Origin: Fasciolopsis buskii
Taxonomy: Eukaryota > Platyhelminthes > Trematoda > Plagiorchiida > Fasciolidae
DNA length: 64,000 bases
Reading direction: 5' to 3'
Assembly: GCA_008360955.1 (NCBI GenBank)
Contig: LUCM01006718.1
Location: 13,102-77,101, forward strand
Below, piece after piece: positions 1 through 12,208 of the stretch (position 1 is its first letter; each line of letters begins with the position of its first letter). A model generated the notes under the pieces. That model searched no databases. It was not told the DNA's origin and saw only the letters and a list, made by a program, of their open reading frames with translations. The translations under genes and the position numbers were made by a program.

Positions 1-394
1 AAGTTGAAGCAGCTCGCATCGTTCTCTGTAGCTGAGGCTTGATGTTGGTCCGAGAAGCCCATTTGTGAATGCCACTTGTACTTTTTCTATTGCAAAATGA
101 TCAACTCTAAGCATGTTTGCTTAGCTAATCGGGCAGTACTCCAGTTGCGGTCTGCGACGTGACTTGTACAGCATCAGCTTACATTTCAGAGTGCAGAACG
201 TTTTAACGATGAAGCCATTAGTCCTGTTTGCGTTTGCGATTTGGCAAATAGCTTGCTAGTGGAAGTTGAACGAAAAGAAGTATTGTGGATCTAGATCTTT
301 TACACATTGTGTGGTTAGTATTGGGAGACCATTTATAAACAGCCTATCCTTATAGGCAAGAACAGCGCTCTTAGACAAAGAACTTCATCGCTCA

Positions 395-1092
395 CTACCC
401 ACACCACTCGCCTAATGTGTTTAAATCCTCTTTGATATTAGCCATGTTTTGGGGTAGACTAGACGGCTCGGAAGAATAGACTGTCTTGATGTCGTCGGTA
501 AATAAGAAAGGTGTGCCTTGGCGTACTGTTCGAAAGGTGTCTTTGAAGTGGAGTAGTAAGGGGCCAAAGACACTATCTTTTATTACACCGTTAGTGATTG
601 GCTGGGGTTGGGATAGGGTTCCGTTGATGCTTACCGCTTGGAAGCAGTCATAGAGGTAGGAGACTAACCAAGAATACGGCGGATCTGCTGAGCCATAAGA
701 TTTCGTTTTCAGTAAAAATCGTTCATGGGGCACACGATCAAACTCCTTGGTCATGTCAAGGAAGGTAATTATAATGGTCTTTTTGAATCGACATTTAGAG
801 TGAACAGATCGAAAAAGGCAAAGTGGCATGAAATACGAAATCTGCGCTTAGGCAAACCATGTTGGAATTCACCAATTAACTCGTTGGTCGTGAGAAAGTC
901 AAGTAGCTGGTCATTGACAATTCTCTCCCTGAGTCTGGCCAGGATGAGTGTTTGGTTATCTGGACGGCAATTTTGTGGGTCGTACAGTGGTCCGTTTCTA
1001 TGGAGGGGAACAATGGTGGAGACTTTCCACTGAGCGGAAAATACCCCAGTTGACATGGAGGTGGTGAACGGGGTTACACAAAAGAAGTGCAA
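395..1092 (-). pseudogene. LINE reverse transcriptase domain, broken
   Basis: Two overlapping frames (1092-769 and 829-395) together give a reverse transcriptase palm. Visible motifs are FLDMTKEFDRVPHE (the KAFDRVPH catalytic-aspartate motif, with E replacing A), GVIKDSVFGPLL (the GVPQGSVLGPLL motif, with Q and G altered), and FLFTDDIKT (the F/YADD catalytic box changed to FTDD). At least one frameshift separates the fingers from the palm. The role in an intact copy would be target-primed reverse transcription of element RNA. This copy cannot encode an active enzyme as read. Confidence 0.8.
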
Positions 1093-1558
1093 TATCGGGT
1101 TTGCCGAAGCGGAATATGGCAGGTCAGTAAGATGATTTGACGACAGCGAAAGCCTTCTCTATTTTCTCTTTATTAAACACGATGAACGATAGTGTTTTAA
1201 CTGTTAGCCTAGGGAGGGTGGGTAAATTAATGGCGTTGCAGATAATGGGGGTGGAGGGGAAGTATGAGTTAAAAGCCTCAGCAATTTCATTCGGATTATT
1301 CAGCTGATGGCTGTTGTGTATGATATACGAAGGGTTGCTAGAGTTATTGCGAACTGTGCGGGATGGCATACGTCTGGCAAAATTCAGGCCGGGATTTGAA
1401 TGCCAAAGAGCAGTTTGTTCCCGCATACCAAGAAGGTGCTCGGATGCAACAAGCACATGGGTTTAGATTCGATTTAACGTCAGGAATATGGAGCAGTCAA
1501 AGGTTTGCGTGAGGATATTATACGGCTTAGGACTTATTCTCGTATTTGCAGATATCGC

Positions 1559-2857
1559 TTACAGGCACTGGCAGGATTTCGGCTGTGTGAGGAATGAAGC
1601 TGCGAATCGCAGTGAGTAAATTTGAATAAAAATGTCGCCAGGTGCAAGAAAAGAGTCAGACTGCTCAATTCTTCCTAGAGCTGCAGTCAAGCAAACCCAG
1701 TTTACTAATTTGTAAGAGACGCTCGCGGGCTGGGTAGTGGTTGCAGATATTCGGTTTCTGGGATGAATATGAAGGAAGCAGAAGACCATCTTGTGGTTAC
1801 TACTCGGAAAGTTATCTAGCACGGTGTCAACATTGAGGATATCGTGGGTGAATACGAAGTCCAGTATATTATTTCCTCTGGTGGGATTTTCGACATGCCG
1901 CGTCCATCCACCTGCGTGGGTTTCACGAACGAAGTTAAAGAACTGCGTAGGGGCAGTCTTGGTGGACCAGCAGATTTTAGGAGAAATAATGTCTGTTGCT
2001 ATAAGTTTCGCTTTTCCATGGATCGATGCAACGCGCTCAAACGCTTGGATGATTTGAAGTAGCTCAAAGTTGCTTGATGATGGAGGTCGGTAAACGCATC
2101 CAACATGCACTAGAGAGTCATGCGTACGGATAGTGAGCCACAAAGCGTCAGACAAAATGTTCAACACTGGGTGTCGGAGTAAGGAAACGGAGAATTCACG
2201 CTTATTGTAAGCTAGGCAACCACCTCCACGCCGATTAGTTCAGTGCGTTAGAAAGAAGTTGTAACAACTCAGAAACAACTGGTTCAAGGCTGTGTATCCC
2301 GTCAAGGACACTTCAGTGACTAGAATAATGTCGTTGAGGTGATTATGTGCAAAACGTCTCAGGGTGCTAATTTTACTTAAGAAGGATCGAGCGTTAAGCA
2401 GAATGAGAGACACTTCTGATGTGCACTCAATGGTGAATGGTTTAGTAGGGAGGCTAACAGTCAGGAGACGGGCCTGGTGAGCCGAAGTACAGCAAGGAGG
2501 GGGCAGTGGGTTTATAGTTGACGTGCTGGGCTTGGAGGGAACATTCGGAATTTCCAGAGGTTGGACATTTGTGTAGAGATATGAGAAATAGTTAGAGGCT
2601 ATTTTTGTTTCATTATGGGATAGGACGATGCAGAATTCGGGACGGGCAGTCCCAAAGTTTATTGATGGCATATTGCTATATGGATGACCGCGTTCGCAGT
2701 GCCAACTCTTTATGGCCAGCTCCGTGATAACTGGGCGAAGGATCCAAGTTTCGTTCAAGAAAATACTGGTCCCAAGGAGGTGTATTCTCGTAGTAGGGGA
2801 AGACATTGTTGGAACCACATTGGTGGGTGCCATTACAACCCTTAAAAGCACCGGCAT
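1559..2857 (-). pseudogene. LINE endonuclease domain, broken
   Basis: Two open segments on the - strand (2857-2240 and 2167-1559) match the endonuclease/exonuclease/phosphatase fold used by LINEs for target nicking. The first carries LNARSFLSKI and then DIILVTEVSLTG (the usual glutamate-containing TETWL-like motif). The second carries GCVYRPPSSSNF, a core strand motif, and the C-terminal SSNHKMVF histidine motif (normally SDH). The stop near 2239 divides the domain. The inner part, 1676-2857, is also present almost base for base on the + strand at 5490-6671. Confidence 0.75.
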
Positions 2858-3256
2858 GGTAAAAGTAGATTAGTGGATGGTGAACAGTAGCTGTGGGCGA
2901 AGGAGCAGCCAGGAGGAGCGTGGTGAGGTATGCGAGTGGGTGGGATTTCACTAGCCATGGGGCAGAAATTTTGTGGATAGGGTGGATCAATGGCTGCTTG
3001 AAATAACGGAGACGCTTTAGGGCCCACGAGGGGCAGTGGTTTTGTGGTCTTTGAATTTATGAGGGTGTTGAAAACAGTAGGGGGAGAGCAACACTTATCG
3101 GTTTGGGTATGATTGTTAAAGTATGGAGGGTACTGGCCATAGTTACCAATGAGCGGCCCAGAGAGACAGAAGTTGGATACGGCATTTGAGGACGTCCTGG
3201 GCTGGCGTGTATCGGGATGGAAATAGGCAGTAGTTCGTCGCTCATTTGAGATCGGC
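1676..3256 (-). repeat. Left arm of a 1.58-kb inverted repeat
   Basis: Positions 1676-3256 are the reverse complement of 5091-6671 without any gap: paired positions always sum to 8347. In the stretches compared through translation only one substitution was seen (2719 G versus 5628 T on the other arm). The arm covers the LINE endonuclease and part of the upstream region and has no element end or tail at either border. Confidence 0.93.
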
Positions 3257-4198
3257 TGGACGGAGATACAAAGACATTTTCGTTGGGTACTGTAGTGGTG
3301 GATTGATGGATCTGGCTTTTTGATGAGCAACCAGTAATGTCATTTGTAGATGTGCAGGGAGATATGGTAAGCTGGTTTGTACAGGGAGGTTGGCTCTGTG
3401 GCAATAAAGAGGTTAGTTGGGTTTGAGTAGTCGTGGTAGGTTTGAAGCCAACGGGAATTTCGTCCCTGGATGTTGAGGCTGTAGGAGGTGACATTGTATG
3501 ATTAGGCCGCCGAAGTGGCCTTTTAGAGAGGTCAGCTGGTATTTTGAGGCTAACAGTTGGGGAATGGATTAACTTGCCAGATTCCTGGTTTATGGTATCC
3601 TGAGGTAGGACCAGGGGGGTCTTTGACTCAGGGATTTGTGTGAGAGAGCATAAAATGGTCAGATTCAGATCCACCGTATGTGCTGCTGGGGTCTTAGGCA
3701 TAGATGTTTTACAACATCTTAAGGGACTCAATATTGGAAGAGTGGGAGGATTTGGGGACTGTGGGCATACGAGTGTTACTAGATTTATATTTGATCCTCA
3801 ATAAACCTCCCTTTTCAGGGGAATCCTGTCGGCAATTATTTTAATTTTGGTAAAAGAGGTGTACTTAGCAACAATTTGACAACGTCGATAAACTGTTTGG
3901 CCGTAGACTCATCTGAAAATCGGAAAAGTAGGGGAGATTCTTGGCGTTGCGAATGTTTTCTTAATCTAATGCAATTGCACTTGTGATAAGCCGTGTCACA
4001 GGAGTTAAAAATGCGAGATTTCACCATTTCTAGGGCCAGGCGATCAGGAACGTTAAACACAGCAGCGTTTTTATCTGCCACTTTACGTTTTCGAACTTTG
4101 GTGGTGATGGAGTCTAAAAGGCGACATGTGAACATTGGGTTCCAATAGGTGGAAGCGTTTGGAGGTTCCATAATATTTATCACTAATGATAAGCGCAA
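3057..4198 (-). pseudogene. LINE ORF1-like and linker region
   Basis: Two open frames (4198-3836, 120 residues; 3731-3057, 224 residues) lie upstream of the endonuclease on the same strand. The upstream one has a basic segment (KVRKRKVADK) and a Cys-containing stretch around residues 66-76. The downstream one is rich in Pro, Ser and Thr and looks unstructured. Position between element 5' end and endonuclease suggests the ORF1/linker of the LINE. No domain was recognised with certainty; a search against a flatworm repeat library would decide. Confidence 0.45.
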
Positions 4199-4592
4199 AA
4201 GCGTCTTTCAGTGACTGAAATTTCTTCTGCAGGTTTATTTTCATCTACTCAAACTTGGTGTTTAAATGCGTCAACGAGTGCTACAGAACATGGGGTGCCC
4301 ACAACTGGGTGCGACTTATTATTACCGTTTGATATCAAGTGCGTGGTGGCCCTATTCCTTGCCTGAACCACTGTACGACCGGTGACAGAACTGCGAACAA
4401 CTTTATTTGATGACATTTGAATTTTGTATTGTTACAGCGCTTAGAATTGGTTCGGGTCACAGCCGGAAATCTGGAAAACTAAGCTGAAAAGAAAATACAG
4501 GCAATATAATTAGGTGCTGAGTAAGTAAAAAATTGGTAGTCCGAAAAATTGGGTGAATATTTTGACTAAAAAAGGTTTTACTTTTACTAGAA

Positions 4593-4892
4593 ATGTTGGA
4601 ACGACGGCATAGCAGGCCAAGAACCCCGATGACACCTCACATGAGGCACGGTGTACCGCAGGATGAAATTCGTTTTACCCGCAGCAAACGATTAGATAAA
4701 TACTTGGGCCCCCATTCCAGGGAGCGCAAAAAATACAGGCTTGATACAAACATGGAAATTGCGAATGGCCTGACGGCCACAAGGTATAAAGATTTCTTCG
4801 AAATTGTCCCACGTGCGTTGAACAAGGGAATTTGGCCCAAAACTGTTAAAGAGAAACTGTGGGCTAGAATTAACCGGGTTGTCCCACGTTGA
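4593..4892 (+). CDS. Unrecognised 99-residue open frame in the inverted-repeat spacer
   Basis: The frame starts at ATG 4593 and ends at 4892. The product is basic (many Arg and Lys, for example HSRERKKYR) with a hydrophobic, aromatic middle (RYKDFFEIV). No domain was recognised. It sits between the 5' end of the - strand LINE and the inverted copy, on the opposite strand to the LINE. It could be a chance frame, an exon, or part of an older element; the antisense strand is also open, which lowers confidence. Confidence 0.2.
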   Translation: MLERRHSRPRTPMTPHMRHGVPQDEIRFTRSKRLDKYLGPHSRERKKYRLDTNMEIANGLTATRYKDFFEIVPRALNKGIWPKTVKEKLWARINRVVPR

Positions 4893-5090
4893 AAGTAAGT
4901 GCGAGCGCTGTCTGCGTCACGTCGGATGAAGCTTACGAAAGGGGTTGAAGAATTATCCTGGAGTACGGTATTCTCAGGTTCGGAAGCAAGAATGGGGTCG
5001 GGAGAACTTGCTTCTATTGTTCTCCGCCTTGTATGCTTGCTCAAAATGTTTCCGTTTGTATATAAATGGGTGGAACATCGGTCCAAAAAG

Positions 5091-6671
5091 GCCGATCTCA
5101 AATGAGCGACGAACTACTGCCTATTTCCATCCCGATACACGCCAGCCCAGGACGTCCTCAAATGCCGTATCCAACTTCTGTCTCTCTGGGCCGCTCATTG
5201 GTAACTATGGCCAGTACCCTCCATACTTTAACAATCATACCCAAACCGATAAGTGTTGCTCTCCCCCTACTGTTTTCAACACCCTCATAAATTCAAAGAC
5301 CACAAAACCACTGCCCCTCGTGGGCCCTAAAGCGTCTCCGTTATTTCAAGCAGCCATTGATCCACCCTATCCACAAAATTTCTGCCCCATGGCTAGTGAA
5401 ATCCCACCCACTCGCATACCTCACCACGCTCCTCCTGGCTGCTCCTTCGCCCACAGCTACTGTTCACCATCCACTAATCTACTTTTACCATGCCGGTGCT
5501 TTTAAGGGTTGTAATGGCACCCACCAATGTGGTTCCAACAATGTCTTCCCCTACTACGAGAATACACCTCCTTGGGACCAGTATTTTCTTGAACGAAACT
5601 TGGATCCTTCGCCCAGTTATCACGGAGTTGGCCATAAAGAGTTGGCACTGCGAACGCGGTCATCCATATAGCAATATGCCATCAATAAACTTTGGGACTG
5701 CCCGTCCCGAATTCTGCATCGTCCTATCCCATAATGAAACAAAAATAGCCTCTAACTATTTCTCATATCTCTACACAAATGTCCAACCTCTGGAAATTCC
5801 GAATGTTCCCTCCAAGCCCAGCACGTCAACTATAAACCCACTGCCCCCTCCTTGCTGTACTTCGGCTCACCAGGCCCGTCTCCTGACTGTTAGCCTCCCT
5901 ACTAAACCATTCACCATTGAGTGCACATCAGAAGTGTCTCTCATTCTGCTTAACGCTCGATCCTTCTTAAGTAAAATTAGCACCCTGAGACGTTTTGCAC
6001 ATAATCACCTCAACGACATTATTCTAGTCACTGAAGTGTCCTTGACGGGATACACAGCCTTGAACCAGTTGTTTCTGAGTTGTTACAACTTCTTTCTAAC
6101 GCACTGAACTAATCGGCGTGGAGGTGGTTGCCTAGCTTACAATAAGCGTGAATTCTCCGTTTCCTTACTCCGACACCCAGTGTTGAACATTTTGTCTGAC
6201 GCTTTGTGGCTCACTATCCGTACGCATGACTCTCTAGTGCATGTTGGATGCGTTTACCGACCTCCATCATCAAGCAACTTTGAGCTACTTCAAATCATCC
6301 AAGCGTTTGAGCGCGTTGCATCGATCCATGGAAAAGCGAAACTTATAGCAACAGACATTATTTCTCCTAAAATCTGCTGGTCCACCAAGACTGCCCCTAC
6401 GCAGTTCTTTAACTTCGTTCGTGAAACCCACGCAGGTGGATGGACGCGGCATGTCGAAAATCCCACCAGAGGAAATAATATACTGGACTTCGTATTCACC
6501 CACGATATCCTCAATGTTGACACCGTGCTAGATAACTTTCCGAGTAGTAACCACAAGATGGTCTTCTGCTTCCTTCATATTCATCCCAGAAACCGAATAT
6601 CTGCAACCACTACCCAGCCCGCGAGCGTCTCTTACAAATTAGTAAACTGGGTTTGCTTGACTGCAGCTCTA
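5091..6671 (+). repeat. Right arm of the 1.58-kb inverted repeat (LINE endonuclease segment)
   Basis: This + strand copy repeats the open frames at 5490-6107 and 6180-6710 (endonuclease halves) exactly as in the left arm. Identity begins abruptly at 5091 and ends at 6671, with a further GAAG match after one mismatch. It lacks reverse transcriptase, 3' tail and target-site duplication, so it is not an ordinary retrotransposed copy. The 1.83-kb spacer (3257-5090) would form the loop of a foldback. Confidence 0.93.
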
Positions 6672-7430
6672 AGAAGCGTTTGCTGGCCTGACTTTTCATT
6701 ATATTTGTGAGGGTTCAACGGAGGACCCCAAAACTTTGCTTTATCTCGAGGAATCTAGCCCATTGTTGTGGACACCGCCGACTGAATCTCTGTTGTATGG
6801 GGTACATGCTGTCAACGGCGGATATCGTGCACCTTCGATATACCCGAGCAAATCAGAGTCATCTTCATGAACACCTGTTCAGAATAACTCCCATATCGGC
6901 TTGGTGCATCCATTCACCGAAGCTTGAGACACAGTGTCCAAGGCGGGGTACTCCGGAATTAGTCTTCCTTTTCAGCCCCTGTCGCTCAAGGCGCTCGTTA
7001 GCGCGAATGGTCGTGCAGGTAGGAAGCCAATGGGCTTTTGGACCAGACTATAGCACTAAATAGCTGCGCGGTACCTCATTGCGCCGTTTGAATTACCGCT
7101 GGTATTTTTCAACTCAGCGCCGAACTCGGTCTCTCTGGGAGATTGACGGTACGGCATATTTGACCGAATGGCTGACTGGTATCCCTTCTTTTGTGCTTGC
7201 TCCTGCATGTTTTCCCATGCGCCTAACAACAATTCAGCCTATATATGCCTGAGCCGAGGAATCCAACTCACTATTTCCCATGCTTGTTGGTTTCAACCTC
7301 TTCTCAGCGTTCGTAGGTGGTCGCCTGCAGCGAGCGGTGCTGAGGCAGACTGGCAGCAGCAGCACCGTGTTCGTCCAGAACGACCTGTCCCGGTAACATG
7401 GCTTTGATCATTCTTACGCCAATGACACCA
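6672..7430. other. No recognisable gene
   Basis: The sequence after the inverted repeat has open frames of 79-118 codons, but none shows a known domain or splice-bounded exon. Nothing else stands out. Confidence 0.4.
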
Positions 7431-8030
7431 GCCAATCATTGCAGCGTGTTTCGAACTTTGGCACCCAGTGTGTTTCCCTCCCGTAGGAGAAAAGAAAACA
7501 GCAGTAGAATAACCAGAAAGGAATGGAGAGCTCTAACAAAAGAAAATTGTCTCCAAGGGAAGCAGGAGAAATCAATAGGGAAAAGCAGAAGAAAAAAGAG
7601 AATGAAGAACTGTGAAAAGAACAAAGAAAGTACCGAACCAACACCAAGCGCGGTAAGAAAAAACAAGTTTAGGCGATGAAAACCGTACTCAAAGGAAGAT
7701 GTAAAAGAGAAAAGCAAAATGGAGGATCGGTATAATCACATTACAGAAGCAGTTAGGAGTGGGAAACAGTTAAAAATGCGTAAAAAGGAAAGAGCGAAAA
7801 GAGAATGAAAAGGGCCAAGTGCTGCCTTCAACGCATGCATGAAAACACGTGCAGACCAAATAATCACACACCATATATACATTCACGAACACTATGTACC
7901 TGTGCCGATTCCCTCAGGACGTTCCGCAGATGTGATGCTGTTTGGTGTCCGAATAAGCACGTAGCAGCCGCTGCCAGCTGTCTTGAGGTTTGGGCCAATC
8001 ATCCTTCTTCTTCTTCCAACATTATTTCTC
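7430..8030. repeat. Purine-rich dispersed repeat, related to 60180-60760
   Basis: A long A/G-rich stretch (about 7480-7810) is followed by a segment sharing two short blocks with 60545-60680: GCCTTCAACGCATGCA, and a CGTTCYGCAGATG-type block about 90-100 bases later. Order and spacing agree in both places, so this is probably a diverged copy of one repeat. Its class is unknown. The purine tract makes antisense Phe/Ser-rich open frames that are not genes. Confidence 0.4.
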
Positions 8031-8284
8031 CATACCTGTCCATTCCCTGCAAAATAATGTTTTCATTTCCGCAATTCGATTATTTGTTGGCTGAATTTAC
8101 CTCGAGCATGGTAAATCTGAAAGAGCTCACTGCTGTACGACCTCATTATGAATGAGACGGCTGTATGGTGCATAGCGCGCCGTTGGACCGGTAGAAATAT
8201 TAACTAGTGATATATAACCGGACGATTTGCGATCTTGTTGTCATTTTCTATTGAATTGGAATAGTAGAAAAAGTGCGGTTGTAA

Positions 8285-8452
8285 AGTTGGAATGTGTTCC
8301 GTGTGCTAGCTGCAACAGCATCCCACATTTTCCCACATAAGTAGGCCCACTCCCTGTCCTCTTTGATATTCACTGTTTTTATAGAAGCGTGTAACTCTGG
8401 GGAAAAGGCAGTGGTTAGTGAGGCTTGTCCCGCTGTTTAACGCTGAACATTG
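8285..8452 (+). mobile_element. 3' end of an RTE-like LINE
   Basis: The segment matches the 3' untranslated end at 35760-35907: shared blocks are GTAACTCTGGGGAAAAGGCA and then GTTAGTGAGGCTT, followed by a GCTGTTTAACGCT block. Only the end of the element is kept here; no coding part is visible upstream. The usual GATGAT tail is replaced by unrelated sequence. Confidence 0.65.
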
Positions 8453-10960
8453 CCGCAGATCTGCCACCGATATTCCAAGGCACATGCTGCTTTTAGGCAA
8501 GTGCCTCACGTTCAGCAAACAATGCATTGGAAAAGTCCTTTCCCGTTTTTCCCAAAATGTGTACTTTGTTCCGAACGATTCGTTACCGGAAAATCGAACA
8601 AAAAATGTTTCCCGAAGAGTTTGGTCCGCTACCGAGCTGCAGATCTGCCACCGGAATCTGGCGACTAGGAAACTGCAGTCGCTAGGCCGGTACCTATAAC
8701 CGATGCTCCCGCTCGGAAGAGAGTTTCACACTGCACCATTTCGGTTGCTTTTGCATTGGCAAGTGTGCGCGGTGCCGTGAACTATTCTGTTGCGGTCACT
8801 TTGAAGTTCAGTCTTTGTTAGCCGTAACGGTGCTAATGCTGTAGACCGGGTTGTCTCTGCCGGACTGGACAGCGTAAGAGGCAGCTGATACAAATCTAGT
8901 AGCAAGTTATACGGTAGCTTTTAACTAAAAGATGACGTTCCAAAGCGAGGTAACTGTAATTTTTGAATATATTCTCTAGTCTACTGGCTACAGTAATGAA
9001 ATAAGTCATCGGTTTATCTAACGTTATCAGGAAGCACAAAAGGTTCATATGCGCTCCTAGTTTAAGGAACTCTATTCCAAACAAAACTGAAGGGTACTTC
9101 TTAATCGATTTTTGTAGGAGTCTGTGTCAAGATACTGAAAATTAGCCCGTCATTTTGTCAATTTCATTTCACATTACGTTTCATGGGCCCTAGTGCCCAA
9201 TGGGCTTTGATTCATGGCGACCGTGACCAAAAATTGGCTCCGCAGTAAGAGAAGTTCTGGGTAAAAGCACCTGGGTGCATGCGCAGTGAGCTTACCGCGG
9301 CCTGACTCATAAAATCACAAAAAGACGAAATCGTGCTCTTTTGCAAAACCATCTTGGAAACCTTTGAAACTGTGGTAAGACAAATAGACACACTTCAAAA
9401 TGGATCATCCACCCGTAGCCGCATTCGCCAAGGCAACTAATGCAGGCAATGGAGGGCATCCAGGATGAATTGGAACGTCTGAGCCTATACCCTAGGGTGA
9501 CGATTAAAACAAAATGTACCCTGCACAAGACATACGTCATTCGAGACCTTCAATGTCCCTCATTTAGGACACGCGTCATGAACCCCATACGTCATCAAAT
9601 TAAGATGGCAGATTGCATAAGGAAACGCGTAACGGTCGTCGGTTCCTTATTAGCCCCGCCGAACCTCGTGAACTCCGCGAACCATAGATAGAACATGAAT
9701 CGGACGCCATACCTGGTTGCAGACCTGCTGGTCGTCTCGGCACAGGGTTGTTGGCTCGGACGTCTAACCTGTGGTGATACGAATTATTCTTCTGCGATAA
9801 CCGAGTTCATATTCAGGCCAGACTATACAAAGTGAAACAATTACTCGTGTTTGTTTATGAATTAACAGTTTGAGAGAGGCCAGTAGATGTCATGGCTGGA
9901 AGGTTCACTTCGTTTGCTTCTTGGAGGCACGTTGGTACGAAAGACTATTGGGAACTCTGGGATCAGTCCGGGCAACTTCGAGGATATGTTAAAATCTGTG
10001 GGCTTAGTGTGGTTTATCGTACGCTTTGCTTCGAGTTCGACCTTACTTTTGGGCCTCTTAAACTGTCCGGTTCTAACAAGCAGGTTGTGCGCTGCCACAT
10101 TGGGTTTGGTTGTGTAGACAGTGATATAGGGCGATGGCCCCAATGGGCTTCAGTTCAGGTTGTTCTGTTTTGCCCATTCCAATTGCCCCGTGGACCACAT
10201 CGAAGAGAACTGCCCCACTCGCATATTGAACGATTGTTTTTGCATCTTGTGCATCGTATTTGGGGTAATTTGGTCACAACGTTCTTCAGTTACTCATGTG
10301 TAATATTAGATACTTAAGTGTATTCAGTGTGCATGCCACTGTCATATGGTCTTCATTGTCATTGATATATTACTATTTTGTGTATATACTATATAACAAT
10401 GTTGTATGCTATGGGTTCGAGCGACGTCAGATTAAATCAAGGACTACAAATTGTCAGCGTGAAGAAGAAATTTCGTCATGTTTGCGTATTTCAAAGTTTT
10501 TTTTTCGTCTATGGGCTTATAAGCGCACGTATTGTATACGCAGCTCTATAGAACTTTACCAGTCATTCCGTCACGTAACATGGGAGGTGTTTATCAGCTC
10601 TCCCTATCGATAACAACAATTTCGACTCATCGGCTACAGAGTAGAGCCTCGATGTTGGGCGACGGTGATAGACACATATGTTGGTTTTTCAACTGAAAGA
10701 TCCATGCGAACGGAGGTATAATGTGCGGCCTTAGTGCCGGCCAATTATCCTCATTTGAACGTTGAATTTACTGAGAGGGGATATGATTTTGTATTTCTTA
10801 ACTATGTAGTATTATGTGTTCCATGATCGCTTCATGCGTACCGTGCTGTTCGTCATACAGAACCAATAGTTATCTTGGGAAAATAAGGTTCTGCACACGG
10901 GTGCCTGAGGAGCAGCAGATGTCAACTATATTTTTATTGATTGGGGTACCACTCAGAGCC
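8453..10960. other. No recognisable gene
   Basis: Frames up to 141 codons occur (for example 9892-10317, +), but both strands are open in the same place (9862-10143, -) and no domain is seen. A short phrase around 9190-9215 (CCCAATGGGCTT) recurs near 10138, hinting at small repeats. Confidence 0.4.
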
Positions 10961-10968
10961 GTAATAAA

Positions 10969-12208
10969 ATGAATATCCTTGTGAGTTGGAAAAGTATGCG
11001 TAATGGAATACCTACTTCACTTCGATGTCTATGTGGTACAGCAATTACGCTGATTCACAACTACGGCTGCCGTATACTTCTTCCCCAATTTTATGTAGAC
11101 CATCGTCTATTCTTGTCTGGCACGAATTTCCGACATAGTTCGCGTCGCACAACAACCTGGTGCTCTATCTCGGCAAGTATCGGGAGTCAGGTCGACCATA
11201 TCGCAATAGACTACCGTTTGCACGGTTCTGTCCAAAAGTTCAAATCGGACTCCTGTGCTTGTGTCACATCAGACTATGCATTAGTTTTAGTGCGATTTTT
11301 GCCGCAGATCAGTGGTCATCGACGCAGACCAGAAGTCCAGTTGGCCGTAGAGCATGTCTGATTTCATCCTTCGAAACAGTTATGAACAAAACCATCAGAC
11401 AAGTTGATGAGCCCGACGGGCAGCGGTGTAGATCAGCATTACGATCAAATCAAGTGGGAGGTGCATTTGGCAGCGGGCCCTGGATCTTACGTCCATTAAT
11501 GACACTACATCTTACAAGAATCGCTTAGTCTGATTGGACAAAAATGCAAAATTTTGAACAACAAGGTAAGGTGCGTCAATTAACCATGAGCCTTAGGAAA
11601 GGTCGTTAAAAGTGGTGGGTCGAGAATAAATGCAATTTGCAGCTGCTTTAGGTAACAGTCAAAGACTGTTTAAGCTTATACACGACATCGGTCGGCTGCG
11701 AACTTCAGTTAGCAACACCCTATTTGACAGAAGTGGAGAACTCATTCTTGACGATCGTTGGGCTGAATACTTCAAAGAGTAGTTTAGCTGGCCGACCGCA
11801 AATGTTGGTCGATGACCACAACTGTGAATTTTCGGAAGTGCCTCTTGACCGCCTCACGGAAGGGGAGGTCGAGTTGGACACTGAAATACTGAAGAGGGGA
11901 AATGCTGACGGTCCCAAAGAACTCCATTCAGTTCTTGTCAAACTGGTGGAGCCCCTGCTAGAAGCACTTACCTGTTTGTCGCGGAATAGATGGAACATAA
12001 AACGTGTATCGTTATTGTGGAGCGAGTCACCGATCAAACCCGCCATCAAGAAGGACACATGCAGTGATTGCAGCATTCATCGTGCGGCAGTTGCAAGTAT
12101 CTTAGCTTTGATATTGCTGCGCCGCTTGACACCGGTTCGTGAGAGTAACATGCGCGAGAAGCAGGCCGGATTTCGTCCAGGCCGAGGCTGCGCCGACCAG
12201 ATATTCAC
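10969..12208 (+). mobile_element. RTE-like LINE, endonuclease end and start of reverse transcriptase
   Basis: The frame at 10969-11361 ends in the endonuclease C terminus: SQVDHIAIDYRLHGSV followed by TSDYALVLVRF, matching the QIDHIAI and SDHALV histidine motifs of LINE endonucleases. The frame at 11724-12230 reaches the reverse transcriptase start: LKRGNADGP, then REKQAGFRPGRGCADQIFT. The element stops abruptly after GCADQIFT at about 12208, where an opposite-strand LINE tail begins. The C-terminal part resumes near 12700. Frameshifts and stops are frequent between these parts. Confidence 0.75.

Larger units (their letters stand above)
1..4440 (-). mobile_element. Decayed CR1/jockey-like LINE, truncated by the window start
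   Basis: Read on the - strand, this stretch holds in order an ORF1-like part (4198-3057), an apurinic-type endonuclease (2857-1559), and a reverse transcriptase with its C-terminal tail (1456-1). The first 400 bases, read in reverse, still encode the post-RT tail seen in CR1-type elements (LEYC, then EKVQ, FTNG, SYRERC). The 5' end is placed only roughly near 4440. Stops and frameshifts break every domain, so the copy is dead. The family assignment is from domain order and motifs only. Confidence 0.8.

Noticed and set aside
7414..7717. Two Phe/Ser-rich antisense frames
   Set aside because: They are the complement of a purine-rich repeat and reflect composition only.
9862..10317. 141-codon + strand frame
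   Set aside because: Both strands are open over the same stretch and no motif supports either.
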